Origin: Methanomicrobiales archaeon HGW-Methanomicrobiales-1
GTDB lineage: Archaea > Halobacteriota > Methanomicrobia > Methanomicrobiales > Methanospirillaceae
DNA length: 64,000 nt
Assembly (NCBI GenBank): GCA_002839675.1
Contig: PGYM01000001.1
Location: forward strand, 1,095,602 to 1,159,601
Direction of reading: 5' to 3'
This document shows positions 27,258 through 34,652 of the stretch, piece after piece (the first letter of the stretch is position 1; each line of letters starts with the position of its first letter). A program made the position numbers and the translations under genes. The notes below the pieces were generated by a model that worked only from the letters and a program-made list of their open reading frames with translations, had not been told where the DNA came from and made no database searches.

Positions 27258-27965
27258 ATGCAGATATCCCGCTGTCTTTTTGTTTTCCTCATAGTATGTG
27301 CTGCACTGGTGTGTGCAGGGTGTACGCAACCTGCTTCCCCGGTGACTCCGGTTCCTGTGACCATAGTACCGGTGATGGCTACCCCGGGTAATGGAACCGC
27401 GCCGGTGATTGACCCCGCACCCCTGGGTCTCACGCAATCCGATCTCCCGCAGGGTTTTACCCTGGTGGAGAGCCGGACAAAAACCCCCTCCGAAATGCCC
27501 CGTCTTGCTTTGGATCTCGGCTGGCAGGGTGGCTACATGGCACAGTATACCGGCCCGGTACCGGAGGGAACCGGTACGTACGATATCATGCACTCCATTG
27601 CCATCTACCCGTCAGGCAAAATTCCGGATGTGATCGATTATTCGGTACAACAGGGACAGTCTGACAGTGACTTTGCCTATTCCGTTATCCCGGTCCCGGG
27701 ACCCGGAGCACAATCAAGGGCATTTTCCGGGAGAATACGGGAGCAGATTCCCGGAAATGCCGGAATGACCGGTAACACCGGTAACACCGGTTCCCTGGTT
27801 ACCAGCATGGAGAACCCAGATGGCCGGACAAGCCTGAAGACAAACTTTTCCATGATCATCTTTTCCCGGGGCAATACCTTTGAAGTGATCAAACTATCCG
27901 GGACCGACCCCGACACGGATTTCCTGGTCAATCTCAGCCAGAAAGCCTATGCAAAAATTCCCTGA
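27258..27965 (+). CDS. Lipoprotein with Pro/Thr-rich linker
   Basis: A 235-residue exported protein. The signal sequence ends in a lipobox-like VCAGC (Cys at residue 22), indicating lipid attachment. A Pro/Val/Thr-rich linker (about 23-55) precedes a globular domain with beta-rich content and a TGNTGNTG insertion (about residue 177). Two domains of this kind are common among methanogen surface proteins, but I recognise no defined family. It is flanked by DUF2769 and the end of hemA and stands alone as a transcription unit. Confidence 0.78.
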   Translation: MQISRCLFVFLIVCAALVCAGCTQPASPVTPVPVTIVPVMATPGNGTAPVIDPAPLGLTQSDLPQGFTLVESRTKTPSEMPRLALDLGWQGGYMAQYTGPVPEGTGTYDIMHSIAIYPSGKIPDVIDYSVQQGQSDSDFAYSVIPVPGPGAQSRAFSGRIREQIPGNAGMTGNTGNTGSLVTSMENPDGRTSLKTNFSMIIFSRGNTFEVIKLSGTDPDTDFLVNLSQKAYAKIP

Positions 27966-28108
27966 ATAATCTGAAAATCCCATTCTCTCTTTTTTCCGGG
28001 ATATCCGACAGGATTCTCCCATTACCACAATTGTCAGAGGCGGGAGAGTGCCAAGGGTTGCCGGTACAATTCAGCCCGGTGGCAGCTGCCCCGAAAAGAA
28101 GTGAACTA

Positions 28109-29392
28109 TTAATTTTTACCGGGCATTTTTTCGTTGTCGATCCGGTCGCCTTTGGTGACCGCTTTAATGAGAGCATCCACCATCTCAAGGTCCCCTTCTT
28201 CCGCACTGGAACGAATGGAAAAGGTCAGGTCAGTGAGCAGTTTTTTTGCCAGCACGCGGGAGAGGTCATCGACAACTTCCGCAGTTTTTGGATTTGCGGG
28301 GCCCAGGCGGGCAATCGCCCGGTCACGTTCCCGTATGCGCAACGACTCTGCCCACGTGTGCAGGGAAGCAAGGGCATCGTCGGCTGATTTCCGGTGCAGG
28401 TGACGCTGGAAGACCTCGAGTTCCTCATCGACAAAGGTATGGGCCCGGTCGGCTTCTGCCTTCCGTGTGCTCATCGTCTGTTCATTGATGCTGCGGAGGT
28501 TGTCGATGGTAAAGAGATGGACGCCATCGATCGTCTCGGCGCCTTCCTCGACATCCCGGGGCTGGGCAATGTCGATGAGAATAAGCGGGCGGGGGTGCCC
28601 TTCGACCGGCCAGCACCGGTCCTTCATGGCATGGGCGAGATCCTTCCGGTGAATGACCGGGTGCGGGGCGGAGGTGCAGGAGATCACGACATCGGAGAGC
28701 GTGATGTAATGGTAGAGCTCGGATAGTTTCACCGCTTTGCCGCCGATTTTGTTGGCGAGGTGGACCGCCCGACCGTACGTCCGGTTCGCCACGTACATTG
28801 CGGTCAGGTTCTTGGCCGCAAGCGCCTGGGCAACCAGCAGGCCCATCTCGCCACTGCCAATGACAAGGATATGCTTGCCCTCAAGGCTGCCGATCTCTGC
28901 TTCTGCGAGAAGCACCGCTGCCGAACCCACGGATACCGAACCCCGGTTGATGAGGGTGCGCTGCCGGACTTCGACGCCGACATGCACGGCCTTGTTGATG
29001 CAGGTCTCTAAGAAACTGCTTGAAGTCTGCGCTTCCTGCGCATCCGAAAGCGCCTTTTTGAGCTGGCCGATGATCTGGTCTTCCCCGACAATCATTGAGT
29101 CGATCCCGGATGCCATGGCAAAGAGATGGCGCAGGGCACCTTTCCCTTCGTGGATAAAGAACTCTTTTCGTCCCATATCATTCAGGAACGACCGGAGCTC
29201 GTCCACATCGCCTTCCACGATCACTTCCACCCGGTTGCAGGTCTGGATCAGGAGCACGCCACTGAACCGGGACGATGCAGCCTCAAGGAATTCTGCTTCC
29301 CCGGAGAACCGGAATGCTTCAAGATCGGTAACATTTGCGGTGTGATGGCTGACACCGGCAATAGCAAAGGAAATGTCCTCGGGTTCAGTCAT
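28109..29392 (-). CDS. hemA: Glutamyl-tRNA reductase
   Basis: Reduces glutamyl-tRNA to glutamate-1-semialdehyde, starting tetrapyrrole synthesis by the C5 route. The 427-residue protein has the catalytic Cys in LLIQTCNRVEVI (about residue 51), an ISHHTA-like start (GVSHHTANV), SMIVGEDQIIGQLK, the NADPH motif VIGSGEMGLLVAQAL and NRT after it, and the C-terminal dimerisation helices. It overlaps the precorrin-2 dehydrogenase gene by 8 bases. It is physically apart from hemB-hemL-hemC-cobA by about 2 kb. Confidence 0.95.
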   Translation of the reverse strand: MTEPEDISFAIAGVSHHTANVTDLEAFRFSGEAEFLEAASSRFSGVLLIQTCNRVEVIVEGDVDELRSFLNDMGRKEFFIHEGKGALRHLFAMASGIDSMIVGEDQIIGQLKKALSDAQEAQTSSSFLETCINKAVHVGVEVRQRTLINRGSVSVGSAAVLLAEAEIGSLEGKHILVIGSGEMGLLVAQALAAKNLTAMYVANRTYGRAVHLANKIGGKAVKLSELYHYITLSDVVISCTSAPHPVIHRKDLAHAMKDRCWPVEGHPRPLILIDIAQPRDVEEGAETIDGVHLFTIDNLRSINEQTMSTRKAEADRAHTFVDEELEVFQRHLHRKSADDALASLHTWAESLRIRERDRAIARLGPANPKTAEVVDDLSRVLAKKLLTDLTFSIRSSAEEGDLEMVDALIKAVTKGDRIDNEKMPGKN

Positions 29393-30011
29393 GAAGGTAC
29401 CTCTTATTTACCCGGTCCCATGCACCGGCAGGGTCCACAGACAGGTCAGTCCAGACCGATGTATCGTTGAGCACTTCCCGGAGAATCGCGTTCCGCTTTA
29501 ACGGGTCCGGTTCCGTGCGTTTGAGTTCTGCCCGCAGGCGCTGCTGGAGGGCGATCATCCGGTCCATTGCCGGGAATTCATGTTCAAGGTGCTCACGGAT
29601 AAAGCGGGACACCGCCGGGCTGCTGCCACCGGTGCTGATGGCAAGCGTATAGCCAGTACCCCGGGAAACCGAAGGCAGGATCACATCGCCCGGCTCGCCA
29701 TCCGCGTTGTTGAACAGGATCCCCCGGTCCCGGCAGAGCCGCCCGATCCGGTTGTTCTGGGCTGGCTCAGAGAGTGCCCCGATGACAAGAAACGCCCCGT
29801 CAAGCATGGTTTCGATCGATGCATCGGTTTCCGTGCTGACATCGCATTCCCTGCGGGCTGCCGGCAGGTCCAGGATCTTCTGCCCGAATGAACGGCTCAC
29901 GATAGTTACCTCAGCCTTACCGGCAAAATAGGCAGCCTTGCGTGCGGCCACCTCCCCTCCTCCGAAAATGACGATGCGCCGCCGGGAGCAGTCCACGAAG
30001 AGAGGAATCAT
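29385..30011 (-). CDS. Precorrin-2 dehydrogenase / sirohydrochlorin ferrochelatase family (CysG N-terminal, Met8-like)
   Basis: Oxidises precorrin-2 to sirohydrochlorin, with possible ferrochelatase activity. The 208-residue protein has MIPLFVDCSRRRIVIFGGGEVAARKA with the NAD fold, VIGALSEPAQNNRI, LFNNADGEPGDVILPS and the STGGSSPAVSRFIREHLE stretch used in the active site. There is no attached SUMT. It precedes hemA with an 8-base overlap. SirC or CysG-B is the matching name in other systems. Confidence 0.9.
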   Translation of the reverse strand: MIPLFVDCSRRRIVIFGGGEVAARKAAYFAGKAEVTIVSRSFGQKILDLPAARRECDVSTETDASIETMLDGAFLVIGALSEPAQNNRIGRLCRDRGILFNNADGEPGDVILPSVSRGTGYTLAISTGGSSPAVSRFIREHLEHEFPAMDRMIALQQRLRAELKRTEPDPLKRNAILREVLNDTSVWTDLSVDPAGAWDRVNKRYLHD

Positions 30012-30107
30012 CTGCTATTAGATAGAGCGATTATAGCAAAAACCCTGTCGTTATGTTCGTAAAATTTCCAGCCGTCACGCTATGGGTTCATGGACCTGTA
30101 CCCGCTA

Positions 30108-30133
30108 CCCGGTTCCCGGTTCCCGGTTCCCGG
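30108..30133. repeat. 7-bp tandem repeat, CCCGGTT x 3.7
   Basis: Three full CCCGGTT units and a partial fourth stand in the 270-base space between the precorrin-2 dehydrogenase gene and tRNA-Gly. No coding meaning is seen. Such microrepeats can vary in copy number. Confidence 0.85.
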
Positions 30134-30240
30134 CTTCCGGCTCCATGAAACCGAAATTCTGTGCGGGCATACAAGCAGGGAGTTCCCCGAAATATTCGGC
30201 TCACGCCGGAGAAAGCGGAATCCGGGGCTCCCGACTTCGA

Positions 30241-30252
30241 TATACTTAAATC
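30241..30252 (+). promoter_or_regulatory. TATA box of tRNA-Gly
   Basis: TATACTTAAATC is located about 30-40 bases upstream of the mature tRNA start, the usual archaeal spacing. It is the best promoter candidate in this gap. Confidence 0.6.
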
Positions 30253-30281
30253 ATTTGAATTCCCACATTGTAGAGCACACT

Positions 30282-30353
30282 GCGCCGATAGTGTAGTGGT
30301 TATCACTAGGCGTTGCCAACGCCTAAACCCGGGTTCGAGTCCCGGTCGGCGCA
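30282..30353 (+). tRNA. tRNA-Gly (anticodon GCC)
   Basis: A 72-base cloverleaf. The acceptor GCGCCGA pairs with TCGGCGC, the anticodon stem AGGCG/CGCCT encloses the loop TTGCCAA giving anticodon GCC, and the T arm CCGGG/CCCGG encloses TTCGAGT. The discriminator is A. The 3' CCA is not encoded. No intron is seen. It reads GGC codons and, by wobble, GGU. Confidence 0.97.
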
Positions 30354-30633
30354 CTTCTTGTTTTGTATCCTTGTTTCAAGGAGCGTAGCATAATTTTTAC
30401 ACACTTTTCAAAAAAGAACAATAAATCATTTTAGAGTTGAAAATTTTAAAAACGATCTTCATTTTTAGGTCATGTCCAGATTGTAGTTTTCTCTTTCCCC
30501 TATCGATGTAGCCTGAAAAAATTATCAAAAGCAAATCGATAACAAATACGAAAATTAAAAATGCTGCACCATCTTGTTGGCCACTTGAAATCCAGACCCA
30601 TGCGGAAGAAATAAATTTTGTATTTAAGAGAGC

Positions 30634-30665
30634 CCCCGCCTCAGGGCCTCTCCGAGGCACGGCGG
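30634..30665 (+). repeat. Dispersed repeat, first half (copy A)
   Basis: A GC-rich 32-base segment inside an AT-rich region. It matches the reverse complement of 36312-36343 at 30 of 32 bases. It contains the stem GCCTC/GAGGC and extends to a larger hairpin with GCCCC(C)GCC and GGCGGGGC arms. The gap 30354-31337 in which it lies holds no gene I can support. Confidence 0.8.
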
Positions 30666-30697
30666 GGCAATACGTTTTCAACAATTTAGTCATTGAA

Positions 30698-30728
30698 CCG
30701 CCGCGGGGCGCCCTTCGGGGCGGCGGGG
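30698..30728. repeat. GC-rich hairpin
   Basis: CCGCCGCGGGGCGCCC and GGGGCGGCGGGG flank a TTC turn, forming a strong imperfect palindrome about 30 bases after copy A. The sequence is far richer in GC than its surroundings, in which AT-rich DNA predominates. It could be a structured RNA element or a repeat boundary. Confidence 0.6.
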
Positions 30729-30813
30729 TGCATCGCAATCGTAAAAGAAAGAGTCCGGGTTTTTTTCACTATCGCTCCAGACAAATGATCGCTGATACGC
30801 AACAAATTACATT

Positions 30814-30930
30814 TGTCCCTCACTGACCCCCCTCAACTCATTACAACAATATTGAGGCATGGCCACACCGTTAAATGCTACAAATCCGATCCAAAAATCT
30901 AAAGGGTTGATGGGGGGTCAGTGAGGGACA
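30814..30930. repeat. Inverted repeat with 19-bp perfect arms
   Basis: The left arm, 30814-30832, and right arm, 30912-30930, are perfect inverted copies containing CACTGACCCCCC. Allowing one inserted base, the match extends inward by about 5 more bases (TCAAC). They enclose about 79 bases of ordinary AT-rich sequence. A third, less exact copy of the arm stands at 31017-31037. The size and terminal arms are those of a small non-autonomous element, but no target duplication was found by eye. Confidence 0.75.
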
Positions 30931-31125
30931 TTTCGCAATACAACGGCCCGGCCAGGCAGGCAATCCTGAAAATTACGACTACACACTTTCAGATCTCACC
31001 GTTCCCCACAAATCAAAGTGCCCCCACTGACCCCCCCCTTCCCTCGTCCGGCATTTACCCAACAACCTCATCGAGCCCACGCAATAACCATCATTAAGGC
31101 CATTGCGGGAACGCCCCATTGGGAG

Positions 31126-31170
31126 CGGCAGACCATCCTTAGTTGGGGGCATGGGAACATCAGCCCCCAT
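31126..31170 (+). repeat. Dispersed repeat, second half (copy B)
   Basis: This 45-base segment matches the reverse complement of 36273-36317 at 39 of 45 bases without gaps. It includes ATCCTTAGTT and the end CATCAGCCCCCAT. With copy A it covers the two halves of the unit that is continuous at 36.3 kb. Confidence 0.75.
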
Positions 31171-31337
31171 CAGCACGAAAATAGTATCACCATTTCCCAG
31201 AGAAACAGAGCCTGGCTTTCGCTGGGGCAGAACACTACAGCGAAATAAACCCGATCAGAAAATAAAATTCCGGGAAAATGCTCTGAACAAAATTTCTACA
31301 AAATTCACAATCAAAAATAGTTTTTAAGATTCTGACA

Positions 31338-31700
31338 TCACTTCTTCTTGGGTGCCGTCTTCTTAGCTGCTACCTTCTTGGGTGCTGCCTTCTTTGCAAC
31401 TACCTTCTTAGGTGCTGCTTTCGCCGCTACCTTCTTGGGTGCTGCCTTCTTTGCAACTACCTTCTTGGGTGCTGCTTTCGCCGCTACCTTCTTGGGTGCT
31501 GCCTTCTTTGCAACTACCTTCTTGGGTGCTGCTTTCGCCGCTACCTTCTTAGGTGCTGCCTTCTTAACTTCCGGCTTCTTTACCGCTACCTTCTTTGCTG
31601 GTGCTGCCTTCTTTGCCGCTACTTTCTTCACAACTACCTTCTTAGGTGCTGCTTTCTTAACTTCCGGCTTCTTTGCCGCTGCTTTCATTGCTGCTGCCAT
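31338..31700 (-). CDS. Histone-H1-like Lys/Ala/Pro-repeat protein
   Basis: A 120-residue protein made almost only of Lys, Ala, Val and Pro. After MAAAMKAAAKKPEVKKAAP it consists of AAPKKV-type repeats, including three exact 19-residue units, and it ends TAPKKK. It has no aromatic or acidic core apart from two Glu, so it is expected to be disordered and strongly cationic. Composition resembles the tail of eukaryotic H1, chlamydial Hc2 and Pseudomonas AlgP, which bind DNA. The start is certain: GGAGGTG stands about 8 bases upstream of the ATG. TATA-like sequence lies near 31757-31770 on the minus strand. DNA or RNA binding is inferred, not shown. Confidence 0.85.
   Translation of the reverse strand: MAAAMKAAAKKPEVKKAAPKKVVVKKVAAKKAAPAKKVAVKKPEVKKAAPKKVAAKAAPKKVVAKKAAPKKVAAKAAPKKVVAKKAAPKKVAAKAAPKKVVAKKAAPKKVAAKKTAPKKK
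31371..31541 (-). repeat. 57-bp tandem repeat inside the H1-like gene
   Basis: Three consecutive 57-base units begin at 31371, 31428 and 31485. They are nearly identical, with single C/T or G/A differences, and each encodes 19 residues. Partial units continue to about 31580. Near identity at DNA level shows recent duplication or homogenisation and makes copy-number change likely. Confidence 0.88.
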
Positions 31701-31835
31701 GTGGTTTCCACCTCCTACCGGAAAGGGTTATATTTTGTGTTAATTTTCGAATTAATAAATATTTTGGTCGCAACACCATTTTTGAGCGTAGAATCGGGCT
31801 AAATACCCACATTGATTCATAGATTATGGCACGAT

Positions 31836-31866
31836 CCGACCAGAAACCAATTATATGTCGGATAGT
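31836..31866. promoter_or_regulatory. Inverted repeat in the divergent gap between the H1-like gene and 32058 gene
   Basis: ATCCGAC and GTCGGAT are 7-base arms around 17 bases that contain AATTATAT. The 357-base gap 31701-32057 otherwise shows AT-rich promoter DNA and no gene. The position between two divergent genes would suit an operator, but this is inference from symmetry only. Confidence 0.35.
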
Positions 31867-32057
31867 GAGCAAAATGCGCAATCCTGCAATTATCCTTCGG
31901 ATTTACTTAAATCACGATATTCGGGCGATTTCAGTTTGCGGGTTTTCGTCGGTTTTTCATCGGTACAGAAATATGCGCTATCGTCTATTTTTCCCTTTTT
32001 TCGCAGAGTACCTGTCCAAACGACAACATTTATCGCCGATAACATCCCGGTAAGTGT

Positions 32058-32417
32058 ATGAAAAGGCCGTTCGTAGTAGGACTTGCAGGAGCAATATTCG
32101 GGCTGATCACCGCGTTCTGGGTGATCTTTACTGCCACATCCGGCGAGATTATGCTTTCAGGCGTACAGGCCGCACTGTTTTCAAGCCTCGGAATGGGGGG
32201 TGCTGCAATCTCAATACGAGAACCACGGTTTGCCGGCTGGATGCTCATCTCTTCTGCGGCCTGGATTACCCTTTCTGTTCCCGTAGCCGGTACCTTATAT
32301 CTCCTCTTCCTGTACGCGCCCGCAATCCTCGTGATGGCAGTCGCAGCCGTGCTCTGCTTTAGAGAGCCGGTAGAAGAATTCTCTGAAAATTTTGATGAAG
32401 ATAATTCCCGGGAATAA
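32058..32417 (+). CDS. Small integral membrane protein
   Basis: A 119-residue protein with about four hydrophobic segments (about 6-25, 33-48, 60-78, 80-100) and an acidic tail EEFSENFDEDNSRE. Glycine-rich helices and a FGLITAF-like start resemble archaeal DUF4064-type proteins, but this match is weak. It stands alone, converging on the MrpG-like gene. Function unknown. Confidence 0.7.
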   Translation: MKRPFVVGLAGAIFGLITAFWVIFTATSGEIMLSGVQAALFSSLGMGGAAISIREPRFAGWMLISSAAWITLSVPVAGTLYLLFLYAPAILVMAVAAVLCFREPVEEFSENFDEDNSRE

Positions 32418-32528
32418 AGACCGGAATACTTTTTTCCTGTCAGACTTTCGGAGGGTTCCCCCCGCCGGAAAACAGGATAATTTTAAAAAAAAACATCATT
32501 GAAATTGATGTAAAAAAATCAGAAAAAA

Positions 32529-32894
32529 TTATTGTTTTTCGCCATCTTTGCCGGCATGAGTTTTTACTTCCGGGTTACCCGTATACAGCCGGATCTTTTC
32601 AAGAATTGAACGCGATACCAGATAGTTTCCTGCTGCAACGACAAGCACCAGCACGAGCGCATGCACGACAAGAGTTGCGTACTGGTTCCCGCCGGAGGTT
32701 TGCAGTGCATTCAGTCCATAGACAATCACGGCAAGTCCGGTTGCACCGATACTGATCAGGCATGACCTCACCGCAGTATACATCCGGCTCCGGGTATCGG
32801 GAAAGAGCAGGAGCCCGATCAGGCCGATCAGGCCGAAGCCGACACCAGCAAAGAGCAGCGCCCAAATGATAAGATCGATTATCAGCGAACTCAT
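32529..32894 (-). CDS. MrpG/MnhG-like antiporter subunit
   Basis: A 121-residue protein with three hydrophobic helices. The segment GLIGLLLFPDTRSRMYTAVRS matches the MrpG signature (G-x-x-G-L-x-R-F-P-D-x-x-x-R-x-H-A-A-T-K type), with Tyr-Thr in place of the usual His-Ala. A charged tail follows (KTHAGKDGEKQ). In multi-subunit Na+/H+ antiporters and in membrane hydrogenases this small subunit supports ion transfer. It overlaps the MrpF-like gene by 4 bases; no other subunits are near. Confidence 0.75.
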   Translation of the reverse strand: MSSLIIDLIIWALLFAGVGFGLIGLIGLLLFPDTRSRMYTAVRSCLISIGATGLAVIVYGLNALQTSGGNQYATLVVHALVLVLVVAAGNYLVSRSILEKIRLYTGNPEVKTHAGKDGEKQ

Positions 32895-33151
32895 TGCTCT
32901 TCACTCCCGCCGGATTTCGCATATACCAGTGTGCCTGCAAACAGGATCACGGCGCTGATGATAGCAGCATCAAGGATGAAGAGATTGCCCGACGCGATAC
33001 TAAAAACCAGTGCTGCGGCTGCGGCAAAGGTAATGGCCGCAGAAAAAGAGACCAGCCGGTCATTCCGCCCGGGCCCGGGAATCACCCTCAGGAGAGCGCA
33101 GAGCGCAAGAAAACCGAAACATATTGCTGCAAAAAACCAGGTGTCTATCAT
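32891..33151 (-). CDS. MrpF/MnhF-like antiporter subunit
   Basis: An 86-residue, three-helix protein with the MrpF pattern R-x-x-x-G-P-x-x-x-D-R-(L/V) (RVIPGPGRNDRLVSF, residues 22-36) and the C-terminal LDAAIISAVILFAGTLVYAK. The conserved Asp in NDR is retained. It precedes the MrpG-like gene with a 4-base ATGA-type overlap. The pair may belong to a complex encoded elsewhere, such as an energy-converting hydrogenase. Confidence 0.75.
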   Translation of the reverse strand: MIDTWFFAAICFGFLALCALLRVIPGPGRNDRLVSFSAAITFAAAAALVFSIASGNLFILDAAIISAVILFAGTLVYAKSGGSEEQ

Positions 33152-33227
33152 TTCTTAATGTAATGTGGGAAAGCGGGGTATTTATCAATACTGTCATCTC
33201 CCTTCCATTTTTATTTCCGCAGAACGA

Positions 33228-34652
33228 ATGTATAGTCAGATGCCCCCGTCCTATCTTGGAAAGATCCTTTTACGCTGGTGCGATCACTGTCATGCACCGG
33301 TTCTTGCCGAAAAGTGTGCCTGTGGGGCAGATACCCGGAGTGTTCCGCTGACGCCACCGGGAGATGCCCGGCCCGCATTTCCTGCCGATATCGCGCTTAT
33401 CAACCAGATCTATACCGACCATTTCGGAGCCCCGCTCATTCCGGAAGGCCATCTTGCGCTGCTCAACAAAGTGCCGGACCAAGACCGGATGGAAGAGATC
33501 ATCGTGGGAGGTGGCATTGCCGGGATCATCCGGTATTTTCCCGAGCAGCGGCGCTGGGAACCGGTTCCCCGCCCGGAAGCCTGCCTCATCTTCACGCCAA
33601 AAAAGCGGTTTATCGTTGTCGATGACGGGGCAGTCCCGTTCATCCGCGACCAGGGCATGAGTGTTCTTGCACCGGGACTGGTATCCATTCATGAGGATGT
33701 CCGTGCCGGTGATGGGGTGTTTATTCTTACAAAGGACGGCACCTGCATCGCGGTCGGGCGGGCCAAAGTGGATGCTGCTGTTGCAGAAGGGATGGATAAA
33801 GGCCAGATTGTCCGGACCCGCAGGAATGTTGCATCCACTATCGTACCGGGCGCTGCAAGTTGGGCTGATGCCGTGCTGGCAAATGCCGAGGCCCTGAAAA
33901 AGACCGAGGCATCATCTATCCTCTTTGTCCAGGAAGTTGCCGGGCGCAACAAGGATCTGGTGGCCAACGTCTCGTACTCCGGGGGAAAAGACAGCCTTGC
34001 CACGCTGCTGGTCGTAACCAAAGCGATCGGAAAAGTCCCGATGCTCTTTGCCGATACCGGCCTTGAGTTTCCCGAAACCTATGCCAATATCGATGATGCA
34101 GCCCGGCACTACGGGCTTGAGCTTATCCGTTCCGATGGCAACTCAACGTTCTGGGAGACCTTTGAGCGGCAGGGCCCGCCCGCAGTCAATGCCCGGTGGT
34201 GCTGCAAGGTCTGCAAACTGACCCCGGTCGGCAAGTTGATCCGGGAAAACTGGGGGCAGTGCCTCTCATTTATAGGCCAGCGCCGGTACGAGTCGGCAGC
34301 CCGGGCGCAGAGCGAACGGGTCTGGCGCAACAAGAATGTGCGGGAACAGCTCTCCGCCGCGCCTATCCACAACTGGACCGCGCTCCATGTCTGGCTGTAC
34401 CTGATGCAGGAGAAGGCACCGCATAATATCCTGTATGAACAGCGCCTGGACCGGATCGGATGTTTCATGTGCCCTTCGAGCGATATGGCATTAATACACA
34501 TGATAGAGGACGAGTATCCCGAGCTCTGGAAAGGCTGGGTTGAGAAACTCGAACACTACCGGGATGCTCACGGGTTGCCCGCAGAATGGATCACGGAAGG
34601 GAAATGGAGACTGGTTGAGGGATGCGCAGATGACGAAGATAGCCATTATTGA
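33228..34652 (+). CDS. PAPS-reductase-like PP-loop enzyme with zinc ribbon and PUA domain
   Basis: Three domains: an N-terminal ribbon with CDHC and CAC Cys (about residues 18-32), a PUA-like domain near 130-210 (FILTKDGTCIAVGRAKV), and a PP-loop adenylating/reductase domain with VSYSGGKDSLATLLV, FADTGLEFPETY and the ARWCCKVCK and GCFMCPSS Cys pairs. The PUA domain suggests an RNA substrate or regulation, and the Cys pairs suggest a cluster or sulfur chemistry; neither is proved. Possible starts are 33228 and 33240; an earlier in-frame ATG at 33165 lacks family-like sequence. The gene overlaps hisH by 23 bases. Confidence 0.85.
   Translation: MYSQMPPSYLGKILLRWCDHCHAPVLAEKCACGADTRSVPLTPPGDARPAFPADIALINQIYTDHFGAPLIPEGHLALLNKVPDQDRMEEIIVGGGIAGIIRYFPEQRRWEPVPRPEACLIFTPKKRFIVVDDGAVPFIRDQGMSVLAPGLVSIHEDVRAGDGVFILTKDGTCIAVGRAKVDAAVAEGMDKGQIVRTRRNVASTIVPGAASWADAVLANAEALKKTEASSILFVQEVAGRNKDLVANVSYSGGKDSLATLLVVTKAIGKVPMLFADTGLEFPETYANIDDAARHYGLELIRSDGNSTFWETFERQGPPAVNARWCCKVCKLTPVGKLIRENWGQCLSFIGQRRYESAARAQSERVWRNKNVREQLSAAPIHNWTALHVWLYLMQEKAPHNILYEQRLDRIGCFMCPSSDMALIHMIEDEYPELWKGWVEKLEHYRDAHGLPAEWITEGKWRLVEGCADDEDSHY

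Noticed and set aside
30631-31170. CRISPR array
   Set aside because: The repeats are few, unequal in size and not regularly spaced, and no cas gene is near.
31348-31743. Long hydrophobic plus-strand frame across the H1-like gene
   Set aside because: It is the reverse image of the Lys/Ala/Pro repeat. The minus-strand frame has the strong ribosome-binding site and known composition.
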